NCBI RefSeq assembly: GCF_002742335.1
Contig: NZ_MDGR01000007.1
Span: 186,001-250,000, forward strand
Length of the DNA: 64,000 nucleotides
Source: Reichenbachiella sp. 5M10
GTDB taxonomy: Bacteria; Bacteroidota; Bacteroidia; Cytophagales; Cyclobacteriaceae
Direction: 5' to 3'
Positions 52,618-62,900 of this stretch are shown here, one piece after another. Position numbers and translations under genes: made by a program. The notes under the pieces were generated by a model that worked only from the letters and a program-made list of their open reading frames with translations, searched no databases and was not told where the DNA came from. Each line of letters opens with the position of its first letter. The first letter of the stretch is position 1.

Positions 52618-54186
52618 ATGACCATAATGATCTACAACCGCATAGCTATTTCCCTTTCTTTCCTTTTTTCCTTTTTCCAGACCTTTGCTCAACTGCCCCA
52701 AATGGATGTGAAGCATTATCGCTTTGAGGTCAAATTGTCCAATGAGAGTAACCTACTGCACAACCGAGCAGCCATCACAGTAGATGTGCCCGAGGGGATG
52801 GATACGATTCGTTTGGATCTTGCCAATCAAATGATCATCAAAAAAATAGAGATGGAAAAGCGTCCTGTGGCGTTTGTACATCGAGAAGACGTGGTATACA
52901 TCGTGGTACCCCGGGGGATGGCGCTTGCGAGGACTGTGGAGATTGATATCCAGTACCGCGGCGTCCCGAGAGACGGATTGGTGATATCCGAAAACAAATA
53001 TGGAGACCGTACATTTTTTACAGATCACTGGCCCAACCGAGCGAGTCAATGGCTGCCCGTGGTGGATCATCCTAGCGAAAAAGCTACCTGTGAGTTTATC
53101 GTGGAGGCTCCAGAAGAATACAGTGTGATCTCCAACGGAGACTTGATATCCGTCCAGGCGATGGTGACAGGATACAAACGCACGCATTGGAAAATCCAAC
53201 AACCCATCCCACCTAAGGTCATGGCGATGGGGGTAGCACCGTTTGAAACCCAAGCACTGGATAGTGCATCGACGGCTTGGCTATATCGACAGACTGCTGA
53301 GGCAGGCTATACGGGGTTTGGAGATGCCCCGAGTGTTTTGGCTTACCTCGAAGGTCAGATTGGAGCGTACCCTTTTGACAAAGCGGACCATGTAGAGTCT
53401 ACGACTCGGTTTGGAGGAATGGAAAATGCCAGTTGTATTTTTTACAATGAAAAGGAAGTCCGCTTGGGACATGGCATCAATGCTCTCGTGGCACATGAAC
53501 TGGCGCATCAGTGGTTTGGCAACAGTGCCAGTGAAGCGGTGTGGGAAGACGTATGGTTGAGCGAAGGGTTTGCGACCTATTTTCAGTTTATGTACATCAA
53601 GGATACCTACGGACTGGATAGCCTCAAGAAGGTGTCGTTGAAAAGTGAAAATAAGATCCAGCGGTATGAGGATAAATACCCGGGTCGAACCATCATACAA
53701 ACCAATTACAGTACGCTCAATAGCCTACTCAATGCACTCAGTTATGACAAAGCGGCTTGGATGCTGAGAGCACTCAAGCATTGGATCGGAGAGCAGCAAT
53801 TTGCACAGCTCATCCAGACCTACTACGCGCGCTATAGCTACAGCAACGCGCGGACAGAGGATTTTATCTCAGTCGCAGAGGAGGTTTCAGGGGAAGATCT
53901 GGGAGGTTTTTTTTACCAATGGCTCAGAATCCCTGGTGGTGTAGATGTGCGCTACAACTGGAAGTATCGCCGTGGCAAACTGGAGTTGAACCTGGAGCAG
54001 AAAACCAAGCATGTGTACCATTTGAAAATCGACGTGCCAGTGGTCATGAGTAACAATACGATCGAAGTGAGGCAAATTGAACTCACCGAGAGGTCCCAAT
54101 CCTTCGTCTTGGACCATGCCAATGTGGAGAGCAATGTCGTCCTCGATCCACTCAATATCTGGTACGGAAGCTTCACAAAGGAATAA
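52618..54186 (+). CDS. M1 family metallopeptidase (aminopeptidase-like), exported
   Basis: 522 residues with a signal peptide (about 1-24). The substrate-binding GGMENASCIFYNE (GxMEN) and the zinc motif VAHELAHQWFGNSASE with the distal Glu in VWLSEGFATYFQF (about 290-320) are complete. The C-terminal part has SYDKAAWMLRALKHWIGEQQ. It trims peptides in the periplasm or outside. It is followed 90 bp later by the M61 peptidase gene, so both may serve peptide nutrition. Confidence 0.94.
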   Translation: MTIMIYNRIAISLSFLFSFFQTFAQLPQMDVKHYRFEVKLSNESNLLHNRAAITVDVPEGMDTIRLDLANQMIIKKIEMEKRPVAFVHREDVVYIVVPRGMALARTVEIDIQYRGVPRDGLVISENKYGDRTFFTDHWPNRASQWLPVVDHPSEKATCEFIVEAPEEYSVISNGDLISVQAMVTGYKRTHWKIQQPIPPKVMAMGVAPFETQALDSASTAWLYRQTAEAGYTGFGDAPSVLAYLEGQIGAYPFDKADHVESTTRFGGMENASCIFYNEKEVRLGHGINALVAHELAHQWFGNSASEAVWEDVWLSEGFATYFQFMYIKDTYGLDSLKKVSLKSENKIQRYEDKYPGRTIIQTNYSTLNSLLNALSYDKAAWMLRALKHWIGEQQFAQLIQTYYARYSYSNARTEDFISVAEEVSGEDLGGFFYQWLRIPGGVDVRYNWKYRRGKLELNLEQKTKHVYHLKIDVPVVMSNNTIEVRQIELTERSQSFVLDHANVESNVVLDPLNIWYGSFTKE

Positions 54187-54276
54187 AAACAGTTGCTTCA
54201 ACCAGTCATTTAACCATTCATCACATAGTCCCGCATGGCGATTCGTCATTTGCGTAGATTACATCCAACTATCAAT

Positions 54277-56118
54277 ATGAGTATGAAAAAGAGATTAGCA
54301 ATATCGGCTTTTGTGTGGGTAGCAGTTTTGACTACTGCCGTAGCACAACAAAAATATGTAGTAAATATCGACCTAAACCAAGTGGTCAATGACAAGGTAA
54401 AGGTGACCTATACCCTGCCGAAGGTAGAGCGAGATACGATTGAGTTTCACATCCCTAAGATCGTACCAGGGACTTATTCGATTTATGACTTTGGTCGTTT
54501 CTTGGGAGATTTTCAAGCGATGGACGCACAGGGTCAAGCTCTCGTGACAGAAAAGATCACTGAAAATCGAATAGCTATTTTGGAGGCATCCAAACTAGCA
54601 TCGATCTCCTATTGGGTAGAGGATAGCTACGATACAGACCTAGGCAATGTGATCTTCGAGCCTGCGGGTTCGAGTATAGAAGAGGATAGTGCATACGTAC
54701 TCAATACCTTTGCGTTTGTAGGGTACTTGGAGGACATGAAAGACCTGCCTTTTGAGTTGACCGTTACAAAACCACAGGCTTTGTTTGGAGCTTCGGCATT
54801 GGCCAAAGAAATAGTCAATGACTCGACGGATGTATTCAGTACGGACAATTACTTTGACTTGGCGGATGGGCCGATTCTATACAGTGTACCAGATACGACG
54901 ACTTTTGTAGTCGGAGGTGCAGAGATACTGATTTCTGTATATTCTCCAAACGGTGTCTTGGAAGCATCTTTTGTCAAGGAACAAATCGAGCCTACGCTTG
55001 AGGCACAAAAGGAATACATGGGAGGTACACTACCTGTCGATAACTATGCGTTTTTGATTTACTTGTTTGACGGGTCTTCCTTGTCGGGTGCATTTGGTGC
55101 GTTGGAGCATTCGTACTCTTCGTTGTATTCTTTGCCCGAAGCGGACCCAAGCTACTTGGCTCAGATCATTCGTGATGTCGCAGCGCACGAGTTTTTTCAT
55201 ATCGTGACCCCTCTCAATATCCACTCCGAGGAGATAGGAGATTTTGATTTTATCAATCCCAAGATGTCCAAACACCTGTGGTTGTATGAGGGGATGACAG
55301 AGTATGCGGCGGGTTTGGCACAAGTCAAATACGGCTCGATGAGTTTCGAGGAGTACTTGACAGTTTTGGAGAGCAAGATCAAACGTGCGGGGTCATTTAA
55401 GGACGATTTGCCTTTCACCGAGCTCAGTATCCATTGTTTGGATGAGACCAAAGACCAATACGGCAATGTCTACCAAAAAGGAGCCTTGATCGGTATGGCC
55501 TTGGATATCCAGCTTCGTGAATTATCGGAGGGACAATACGGCGTGGAAAATATGATGATCGACCTTTCGGAGGAGTACGGCAAGCACAAGTCGTTTCAAG
55601 ACGAGGTCTTGTTTGACACCATCACTGCGATGACTTATCCAGAGATTCGGACGTTTTTTAGCCAATATGTAGAGGGGGCAGAGCCGATCCCATACGGCGA
55701 GTATTTTGCTGCAGTAGGCGTGGAGTTTGCAGGAGTGGTGGAAACCCAGGAGTTGACATTGGGACATATTAGCTTCGGAGTGCAAGACAGTCTGCTGGTT
55801 GTCAATTCGACCGATCAGATGAACGCATTTGGTGAAGAAATGGGGTATGAGGATGGTGATTTGCTCTACGAGATTGATGATACATTGATTGATATAGGCA
55901 ATTACCAAGAGGTGTTTGCTGCTTTCAAAAGCAATCATCAAGTAGGGGACAATGTTCAAATCACTGTGTTGAGAGCCAACAAGAAAGGGAAGTTGAAGCA
56001 GGTCAAACTCAAAGCTTCGGCGATGGAAGTGACGGTAAAGAAACCAGGCAAGATGACTCTCGTAGAGAATCCTACACCTGAGCAACTGGCCTTGAGAAAA
56101 GCTTGGGTAAACAAATAA
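54277..56118 (+). CDS. Exported M61 family peptidase with PDZ domain
   Basis: 613 residues from the ATG at 54277 (MSMKKRLAISAFVWVAVLTT), which opens a signal peptide; the frame starts 14 codons earlier. The N-terminal M61 beta domain is followed by VAAHEFFHIVTPLNIHSEEI (HExxH, about 307) and WLYEGMTEYAAG. A PDZ domain (about 500-590) contains the carboxylate-binding-like YEDGDLLYEID. It differs from the M61 protein at 18-19.6 kb, which has no signal peptide. Confidence 0.93.
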   Translation: MSMKKRLAISAFVWVAVLTTAVAQQKYVVNIDLNQVVNDKVKVTYTLPKVERDTIEFHIPKIVPGTYSIYDFGRFLGDFQAMDAQGQALVTEKITENRIAILEASKLASISYWVEDSYDTDLGNVIFEPAGSSIEEDSAYVLNTFAFVGYLEDMKDLPFELTVTKPQALFGASALAKEIVNDSTDVFSTDNYFDLADGPILYSVPDTTTFVVGGAEILISVYSPNGVLEASFVKEQIEPTLEAQKEYMGGTLPVDNYAFLIYLFDGSSLSGAFGALEHSYSSLYSLPEADPSYLAQIIRDVAAHEFFHIVTPLNIHSEEIGDFDFINPKMSKHLWLYEGMTEYAAGLAQVKYGSMSFEEYLTVLESKIKRAGSFKDDLPFTELSIHCLDETKDQYGNVYQKGALIGMALDIQLRELSEGQYGVENMMIDLSEEYGKHKSFQDEVLFDTITAMTYPEIRTFFSQYVEGAEPIPYGEYFAAVGVEFAGVVETQELTLGHISFGVQDSLLVVNSTDQMNAFGEEMGYEDGDLLYEIDDTLIDIGNYQEVFAAFKSNHQVGDNVQITVLRANKKGKLKQVKLKASAMEVTVKKPGKMTLVENPTPEQLALRKAWVNK

Positions 56119-56214
56119 GACTCTTTGCCAAAAAAGAAGGAAAGGATTGGTGGTTTTTGTTGTAGTTGTACTGTTTTTTATACAGTTTAACGAAAGCAAA
56201 AACCACCAAATCAT

Positions 56215-57561
56215 ATGGCAAAAAAAGTCACCAAGAAAAAGATATTTGTCTTAGACACATCTGTAATTCTCTTCTCTCACGACTCCATCATGAATTTTGC
56301 GGAGCACGATGTGGGGATCCCCATCACGGTGCTCGAGGAGCTCGACAATTTCAAAAAAGGAAACGATACACTCAACTTTGAGGCACGCGAATTTGCCCGT
56401 TTGTTGGACAATCTGGCGGCAGATCATATGCTACAAGATTGGATTCCGCTCAACGGGAAGGGACGTGGTAAGCTCAAAGTTCTCATGTACTCGGACACCA
56501 AAACTGATGTAGATGCAGAGGTGATTTTTGGGGATCGCAAAAACGATCACAAAATCATCAATGCAGCGCTGAAATTGCAGAAGGAAGAGCCAGGAAAGAA
56601 GGTGATTCTTGTCTCCAAGGATATCAACCTGCGGCTCAAGGCCAAGTCGCTTGACCTCTCTGCGGAGGATTATGAGACGGGCAAGATCAAAAATGTCGAC
56701 TCGATGGGCACTCTGGGCAAGAGTGAGATCAATCGTGTCGCGGCGACTACTATCGACGAGCTCTACAAGAAAGGAGCCGTGGATGCCAAAAAGGCACTCG
56801 GCAAGGTCGAGCCGATCAACAATTGCTACTACATACTCAAGAGTAGCAAGAATTCTGCTTTATCGTTTTACAACCCTGTGACCGCACAGGTGAGTCATGT
56901 CGAGAAGCGGTCGGTATACGGTATCAAACCTAAAAATGCCGAGCAGGCTTTTGCGATACATGCCATGATGAACCCTGAGGTCAAATTGGTCGCCATCACA
57001 GGGGTCGCTGGGACGGGCAAGACCCTCATGGCATTGGCCTCAGCATTGCAGCAGCGTCGGGAATTCAAGCAGATCTACATCGCGAGACCTATCGTACCCT
57101 TGAGCAACAAGGATATAGGCTACTTGCCAGGAGATATCAAATCCAAACTCAATCCCTACATGGAACCGCTTTGGGACAACCTGAAGTTCATCCAAAATCA
57201 GTGGAAAGAGACAGAAAAGGAAAACAAACAATTGACCGAGATGGTCAATCAAGAAAAGGTGCTGATCACGCCACTGGCCTATATCAGAGGGCGTAGTTTG
57301 TCCAACATATACTTCATCGTAGACGAAGCGCAGAACTTGACTCCACATGAAGTGAAGACGATTATCACGCGTGCGGGAGAAAACTGCAAAATTGTGTTTA
57401 CAGGGGATGTGCATCAGATCGATACCCCCTACCTAGACTCTCAGAGTAACGGGCTGTCCTACTTGGTGGATCGACTGCAGGGGCAATCGCTCTTTGCACA
57501 TGTGACACTTGAGAAAGGAGAAAGGTCCGAATTGGCTAATATTGCAAACGAATTGCTGTAA
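56215..57561 (+). CDS. PIN-PhoH family ATPase/ribonuclease
   Basis: 448 residues. The N-terminal PIN domain (about 5-150) has FVLDTSVILFSH and VLEELDNFKKG acidic residues, plus DKDIN-like VSKDINLRLKAKSLDL. The PhoH domain follows with Walker A GVAGTGKTLMALAS (about 262-275) and Walker B IYFIVDEAQNLTPHEVKTII. Related PIN-PhoH proteins are RNA helicase-nucleases. It stands apart from the M61 gene by 96 bp. Confidence 0.94.
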   Translation: MAKKVTKKKIFVLDTSVILFSHDSIMNFAEHDVGIPITVLEELDNFKKGNDTLNFEAREFARLLDNLAADHMLQDWIPLNGKGRGKLKVLMYSDTKTDVDAEVIFGDRKNDHKIINAALKLQKEEPGKKVILVSKDINLRLKAKSLDLSAEDYETGKIKNVDSMGTLGKSEINRVAATTIDELYKKGAVDAKKALGKVEPINNCYYILKSSKNSALSFYNPVTAQVSHVEKRSVYGIKPKNAEQAFAIHAMMNPEVKLVAITGVAGTGKTLMALASALQQRREFKQIYIARPIVPLSNKDIGYLPGDIKSKLNPYMEPLWDNLKFIQNQWKETEKENKQLTEMVNQEKVLITPLAYIRGRSLSNIYFIVDEAQNLTPHEVKTIITRAGENCKIVFTGDVHQIDTPYLDSQSNGLSYLVDRLQGQSLFAHVTLEKGERSELANIANELL

Positions 57562-57757
57562 CGGAGGCCACAGACGTGGGGGTGAGGGGACATCTGGGAT
57601 GTGCAATCACCTGCGTTTTGGTTGGAGTGGAGGCATGACAGGGTACTTGCCATTGGGCGAGTGATTGATCGATGGGGTTGTAAATGTACCGTGTCTGGAG
57701 ATAGGTGATCTGTCCAATGAGGAGCAGGAGAATCAATGCAGCGAATAATTTTTTCAT
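57536..57757 (-). CDS. Possible small membrane-anchored peptide
   Basis: A 73-residue frame from ATG at 57757. It begins with a good hydrophobic segment (MKKLFAALILLLLIGQITYL) and continues with YIYNPIDQSLAQWQVPCHAS. The first half has protein character; the rest is Thr/Pro-rich and overlaps the end of the PhoH gene by 26 nt on the other strand. It could be a real small exported protein or chance. Confidence 0.3.
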   Translation of the reverse strand: MKKLFAALILLLLIGQITYLQTRYIYNPIDQSLAQWQVPCHASTPTKTQVIAHPRCPLTPTSVASVTAIRLQY

Positions 57758-57832
57758 GGCAGACAAGTTTTGAATCTACTCATTAGATGCCTCTAGATTC
57801 GAATAAGTTGCAGCCATTGTATAATAATTTTT

Positions 57833-59554
57833 CTATACCAATTCTGGTTTTATAGATTGTTCGAGATATTCTAATAGGTCACAGTCAGATTCTAGGCCTA
57901 TTTTTTTTCTCATTCTTCGCTTGCTTTGCTCTATGGCCTTTTTGGTGACGTTGAGGATTTGTGCCATTTCTTTGTTGGATAGTTTCATTTTCATGAATGC
58001 ACAGATTTTGAGGTCATTTTGAGACAACATTGGGTAGTTTTTTTCTATCCGTTCAAAAAAGCCCCTGTAGACGTTTTCGAAGTGGAGTTTGAAGCTGTTC
58101 CATTGGTCTTCAAAATTCTCAATTTCCTCGATTTGTTTTAAGATTTCTTTATAGAGCTTTTCATCGGTCGCTTTGAGCTCTTTTTTTAGTTTTTTCTTGA
58201 GAGATGTGAGTTGGTCTGTCAGGTTGAGCCACTGTACGGAGGAAGAGGTCAGTGTTCGAGATTTTTTTTCTATCTCGAGCTCTAGTTTTTGCTTTAGATC
58301 CAATTCATACTCGATGCGTTCTCTTTGGAGTTGATTTTTTACTCGCATGAGATAGAGTTCTTTTTTTGTTACTTTTTGTTTGATAGCTACCGCAAAAGAG
58401 AACATGATTACCTCTACCATCAGTGCTATGATTGTTAGAGAGGACATGTGTACTACGGAGATCAGGCCGTAGAGTGATAGCAGCTGTAGCAGTCCCACTG
58501 ATATGAGAAGTATATTGCCTGCCAGAAAATACCGGGCGTAAGAAAGAGAACGCGCTCGGCACCAAGAGGCATAGAGTATGCTGATAAATAGGGGAGGCAT
58601 CAGGGCTGTAAACACAACAAAAACCAGGGTGAAGTAGGAGAGAAAAATGCCTAGGAGCATGATTGGAAAGATCCAAAACAAATGCCGGAGTATTTGATAC
58701 AAACGGAAATTTAGTTTTTTCAAATCCAGAAAGGATATAGAAAATAGCAGGTATACAGCTATCCCTATGATCGCGGGGGTGAAGCGGAGGTTCCTTTCGA
58801 GATCGAAAGGAGTGACCCAGTCTAGCTCTATATGTAGGTTGGAAAAATTGATACCCAATAGGACAAAGCAGAAGTTGTAAATGGAAAAGAGAATGTACTC
58901 TCTATAATGAGTGCTCAAAGCAATGCCTAGGTTGTACAGAGACATCATGAGAATGCCGCCGAAAAAAAAGAAAAGCAGAGGTTGGGACAATCGGTATTGA
59001 CTTCTGAACCCGTGGTCCGAATAGATCTTGGCACAGTTGGAGGTGAAGTAGCTAGACAGCATTTTGGAATTCCTAGTGTGAGAAATTAGTCCCAGTAGGT
59101 ATGTTTTGCGTGACTTTTGAGGGTGGTGAAAAGCAATGGTCGAATTCCATTTTTTGGATCGATAGTATTGAGGAAGGTAACCCGTAGTGTTGAGCAAATG
59201 CGCACTGCTGTCTTGGTAGATTTCGTAGAGCCTGACTTCATCATAAAACTTGCAATTGATGTGAAGTGAATCACCAAAATTTTGATCATTTTCTATGGCA
59301 AAAGTCATCCAGATAGCCTGAGTTTTTGAGTCAAGAGAGAGGTTCGCATAGGGTTCAAATTTACCCTGAGATAAGATGGTGGAGATGTCTGTGAGTGTGT
59401 CTGCTCTGAGTTGGTATAGGCTATAGTTTTCGAGGCAGTTCCACTCTTGAATGTCGCTGAGATGGATTGTAGGGGTAGATCCAAGACTCCAACATGGGGT
59501 GGGTAGGATTAAAACGAATAGGAAATACATCCATCTTGAAAAGGTAAAAGTCAT
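57833..59554 (-). CDS. 7TM-DISM sensor with C-terminal helix-turn-helix
   Basis: 573 residues. A signal peptide precedes a periplasmic 7TMR-DISMED2-type domain (about 30-170, with IWMTFAIENDQNFGDSLHIN). Seven membrane helices follow (about 190-390). A long coiled coil (about 395-500, rich in Lys and Glu) then leads to a LuxR-like helix-turn-helix: LSQNDLKICAFMKMKLSNKE, with MAQILNVTKKAIEQSKRRMR behind it. It would sense an extracellular ligand and act directly on DNA from the membrane. Bacteroidota use such one-component proteins. Its start faces the giant exported protein gene 351 bp away, a plausible target. Confidence 0.88.
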   Translation of the reverse strand: MTFTFSRWMYFLFVLILPTPCWSLGSTPTIHLSDIQEWNCLENYSLYQLRADTLTDISTILSQGKFEPYANLSLDSKTQAIWMTFAIENDQNFGDSLHINCKFYDEVRLYEIYQDSSAHLLNTTGYLPQYYRSKKWNSTIAFHHPQKSRKTYLLGLISHTRNSKMLSSYFTSNCAKIYSDHGFRSQYRLSQPLLFFFFGGILMMSLYNLGIALSTHYREYILFSIYNFCFVLLGINFSNLHIELDWVTPFDLERNLRFTPAIIGIAVYLLFSISFLDLKKLNFRLYQILRHLFWIFPIMLLGIFLSYFTLVFVVFTALMPPLFISILYASWCRARSLSYARYFLAGNILLISVGLLQLLSLYGLISVVHMSSLTIIALMVEVIMFSFAVAIKQKVTKKELYLMRVKNQLQRERIEYELDLKQKLELEIEKKSRTLTSSSVQWLNLTDQLTSLKKKLKKELKATDEKLYKEILKQIEEIENFEDQWNSFKLHFENVYRGFFERIEKNYPMLSQNDLKICAFMKMKLSNKEMAQILNVTKKAIEQSKRRMRKKIGLESDCDLLEYLEQSIKPELV

Positions 59555-59905
59555 CTCTTAGGCATTGCTGGTAGGTGGTTCGGTAGGGATAGCGAAGCTA
59601 TGTTGGAGACTGTGAAATGTGTTGTCCTCTGCGTTAATATACTATTAAATAATCGAGAATAATCTGCAGCTCATTCGAGGTGTGAGAGGATTAGGGTGGT
59701 CGTTTGGACCGTATGCAAATGGTTTTTGAACTTTGGTGATTTTGAGAGTTTTATGGGTATGTGAAGTATGATTTAGGATTGTGTAGGGTGTTTGAAGCTC
59801 TGCGACAAGTAGATGTAGGGTGTTTGAAGCTTGAAGTTTTGAGTACAGGGTGTGGAGCCGTTATAGGTTTGTGGTGGTAATACTACAACCATATCAACGA
59901 ACATC
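59555..59905. other. 351-bp divergent spacer with direct repeats
   Basis: No gene is seen. It holds the direct repeats described separately and a possible -7 element TAGGTTTG (59864-59871) for the plus-strand giant gene. At the matching distance (19 nt) the -33 position reads TGTG. Confidence 0.45.
59782..59831 (+). repeat. Two 18-bp direct repeats upstream of the giant gene
   Basis: TGTAGGGTGTTTGAAGCT occurs at 59782-59799 and 59814-59831, 32 bp start to start, about three helix turns. A weaker third copy (TACAGGGTGTGGAG) follows near 59844. The spacing suggests binding sites for a DNA-binding protein. Confidence 0.55.
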
Positions 59906-62900
59906 ATGAGAGCAATATTCAACAGTCTAGCAGTTATACTCTTTATTTTGCTGAGTCATTGGAAAGCAGTGGCTGGCGGAGGAGTGTCTAACTTTAACTA
60001 CGACTTCTGTAAAAATCAAGTTTCCTTTAGAGTTCATATTGAGGAAGTTTATAATGGAGGCGGGGTTTGTGCGGTTGGAAGTTTTGCTGACCGTACCAGC
60101 AGTGCAGAGGTAAACATTGTTGTCAATGGTACGAGCACTCGAATTTATGATCTTGTCAGAACCTCATCTACTTATTCTTGGAGTAAAAATAGTGGGTTTT
60201 CAGCTTCTTATTCTTGGCACAACACTACGGATAATGTAGGGTGTGCAGCCTCTACAGGTCATCGATATCATAAGTATACGGATTTTACCATTAACCTGCC
60301 AGATGATAAATCTGGAGAAGGTCAGACGTTTAAAATAGAATACAAGAGTGTTTACAATGGAAGTTCAAAATCTTGGGCTTCAGGAAATCAGACAGCTCCG
60401 AATATTCCGCGTATAGTAGGACCTCTGGAGTTGGAGCCACTGTGTGACGGGGTTGAGTTGGAATGGGAGAAACCGAGCTTCTCGTGCACGAACGCGTCGT
60501 TCGTTATATATCGTGACGGGGTGTATCGAGCGGCTGTCTCTTTCAATACGTTGAAATGGAAGGATACTAACGTGGCTTACGATAACGTCTCGGATCACGA
60601 ATACGAAGTACGGGTACGGCATGATTCGGAAGTCAGGGATTTGGGATTGCCTACCTCAGTAGATGGCAACCCAATCAAAAATTTTGATAGTTCGAATTAC
60701 TTCGAATCTTTTTCTTTGAGCACCCCTAATTTTTGTGACCAATCGGTTCGTTTGCAGTGGGAGATAGATGATCAGGTAGATATAGACTATTTCGAAGTAG
60801 AGCGAGATGTTACCGATGCGTTTACTGCTCCTATTGTCAGCACAGTCACACAGACTTTTGGCACGATTACATTCGACGATCCAGGAGTACCGGTCAATCA
60901 GGATTTTTATTATAGGGTTAGAGCATTTGATAATTGTGGCAACCAAGTATACACCAAGAGTGAGTATACCCAGCACATTATGTTTGAGGGACCTCCTTCC
61001 AAACCCTCTATTGTGCAGATCATTCCAGCGACTGATGGGACAGACGAAGCAACGGTCGAATGGACCTACCCAGTAGACGGTACTCCTGTAGATTATTTTC
61101 AGGTCTATCGCGACGGATCACCTAGATCTGACAAGCTGCCCATCGGGACTACATCGTTTGTAGATGATGGTCTGAGCAACTGTCTACAGTATGAGTACAT
61201 GGTCGTAGCAGGCAAGGACTGTTTTGATGAGGCGAACTCTATGCGTGTAGAACAGGTCATTTCATTCAATACGGACCTCAATGGCTTTGACGAATTAGAG
61301 GTGTCCAAATATCACTACAATGATCGTGTGGCACTGAATTGGATAGTGAGCAGTGACAATGAGGCTTCCGAGATCATCATATATCGAAAAAGAGAGGGAT
61401 CGGAGGATAACCCCGAAATCGTAAATAGACAAGATATCAAAACCTCTTCATTTGAAGATTTTGATACCGAGCCAGGCGTACTGTACAACTATGGACAACT
61501 GGCCATTTCATGTCCGAACTACGTCCCGTCCAAGTTAGAAATCGCATCGATGATCACAGATGTAGGAGTCAGGTCCGAGACAGGTATCATCAACGGTCAA
61601 ATCAACTACGAGGGAGGCAATGCCGTCGAAGGAGTGCGTGTATTGGCTACCCCCTCTGATGGAGAAAATAGAGGGGTCAGTCTCGATATGACCAACAATC
61701 TCTTGACAATCCCTCTAGAAAATGAAGGAGAAAACTGGTTTCCAGACAAGGAATGGTCTCTATCGTTTTGGTTTCGGTTGGAAGATAAATCCGCAGGACA
61801 AACCCTCATGCAGGTGTCTGATGGGACAGATTACTTGCAGATTGCACCTTTGGCAGGTGGTGCTACGGAGTTTCATGAGATAGACTATTTGGAGGCCACA
61901 GAGAGGATAGGGGTAGCAGACGAACTCGTGGGGTATATGTTGCCTTCTGGTGAGGTACAGTCCTTGCAGGATCAATCGATATTGGGCCAGCTGTCTGGGA
62001 CGGGTTTTGTCCAGTATAGCAAGGAAGAGATTTCAGCTTTCGCTTCGGGAGATACGCTGTATCACTTTGTGGGAGGGGAGCCATGGATGGTCAAACAGGA
62101 CGAGAAGTGGTATCCGTTGGAGACACAGCGCACCTCCCTAGCAATGGCAGACTCATTGGTCGGGTACTTGAGAGGAGACACGGTTTACGAAGCTTTTGAT
62201 AGTGATTTTGTACTGGCTTTTATAGATAGTGATCAGCTGAGACTAGCCAAGCATTTCAATATCTCCTATGAGCTAGGGCAGGCGTATGCTAGCATCAAGG
62301 ACAACCAAATGATATTCGCGAATGATGCGGACACCAAAGGGACGATTATAGATGATGTCGTATACAATGCAGCGGGTGATGCGATGCATATGATCGTGGG
62401 CAACAACGTGTACTACGTCTATAGAGACGAACTCAACAATAAGCTCGTCCGAGGAAAGCGCTTTGCGCGCAGGTTGCCAAATGATACAGACCCAGAAGTG
62501 AGTTATGACGTTTTTTTGCTTGACAAAACCATAACAGAGGAAATCCAAAAAGGACAGAGCCTAGGGGTCGTCAATACAGACAGAACGAAAGTCTTTGATA
62601 CTACTGGATCGGGACTGACGCAGTACCTCATCGATCCATCAGGGATTCTTCGCACTGCCGAGTACCAGGACACCGTATTGTATGTGCCACAGGGAGCTGC
62701 TAGTCATGCTGTGACTGCTTTGACTTTGACGAACTTATCCACAGGCGAAGAAGAGTTTTTGTTCAACTCAGCGAAGGATACGCTGTATCAAATCTCCCTA
62801 AAGGATGGATACCTAGATGTGGAGGATTTTGTCCGGGACGCAACTACCGACGAGTATGTGTACTATTTGGGACAAACGCTAGACGGAGAGAGACAAGTTT

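Noticed and set aside
59782-59860. Possible CRISPR-like array
   Set aside because: Only two perfect 18-bp copies and one poor copy, with spacers of about 14 bp and no cas genes. Better explained as binding sites.
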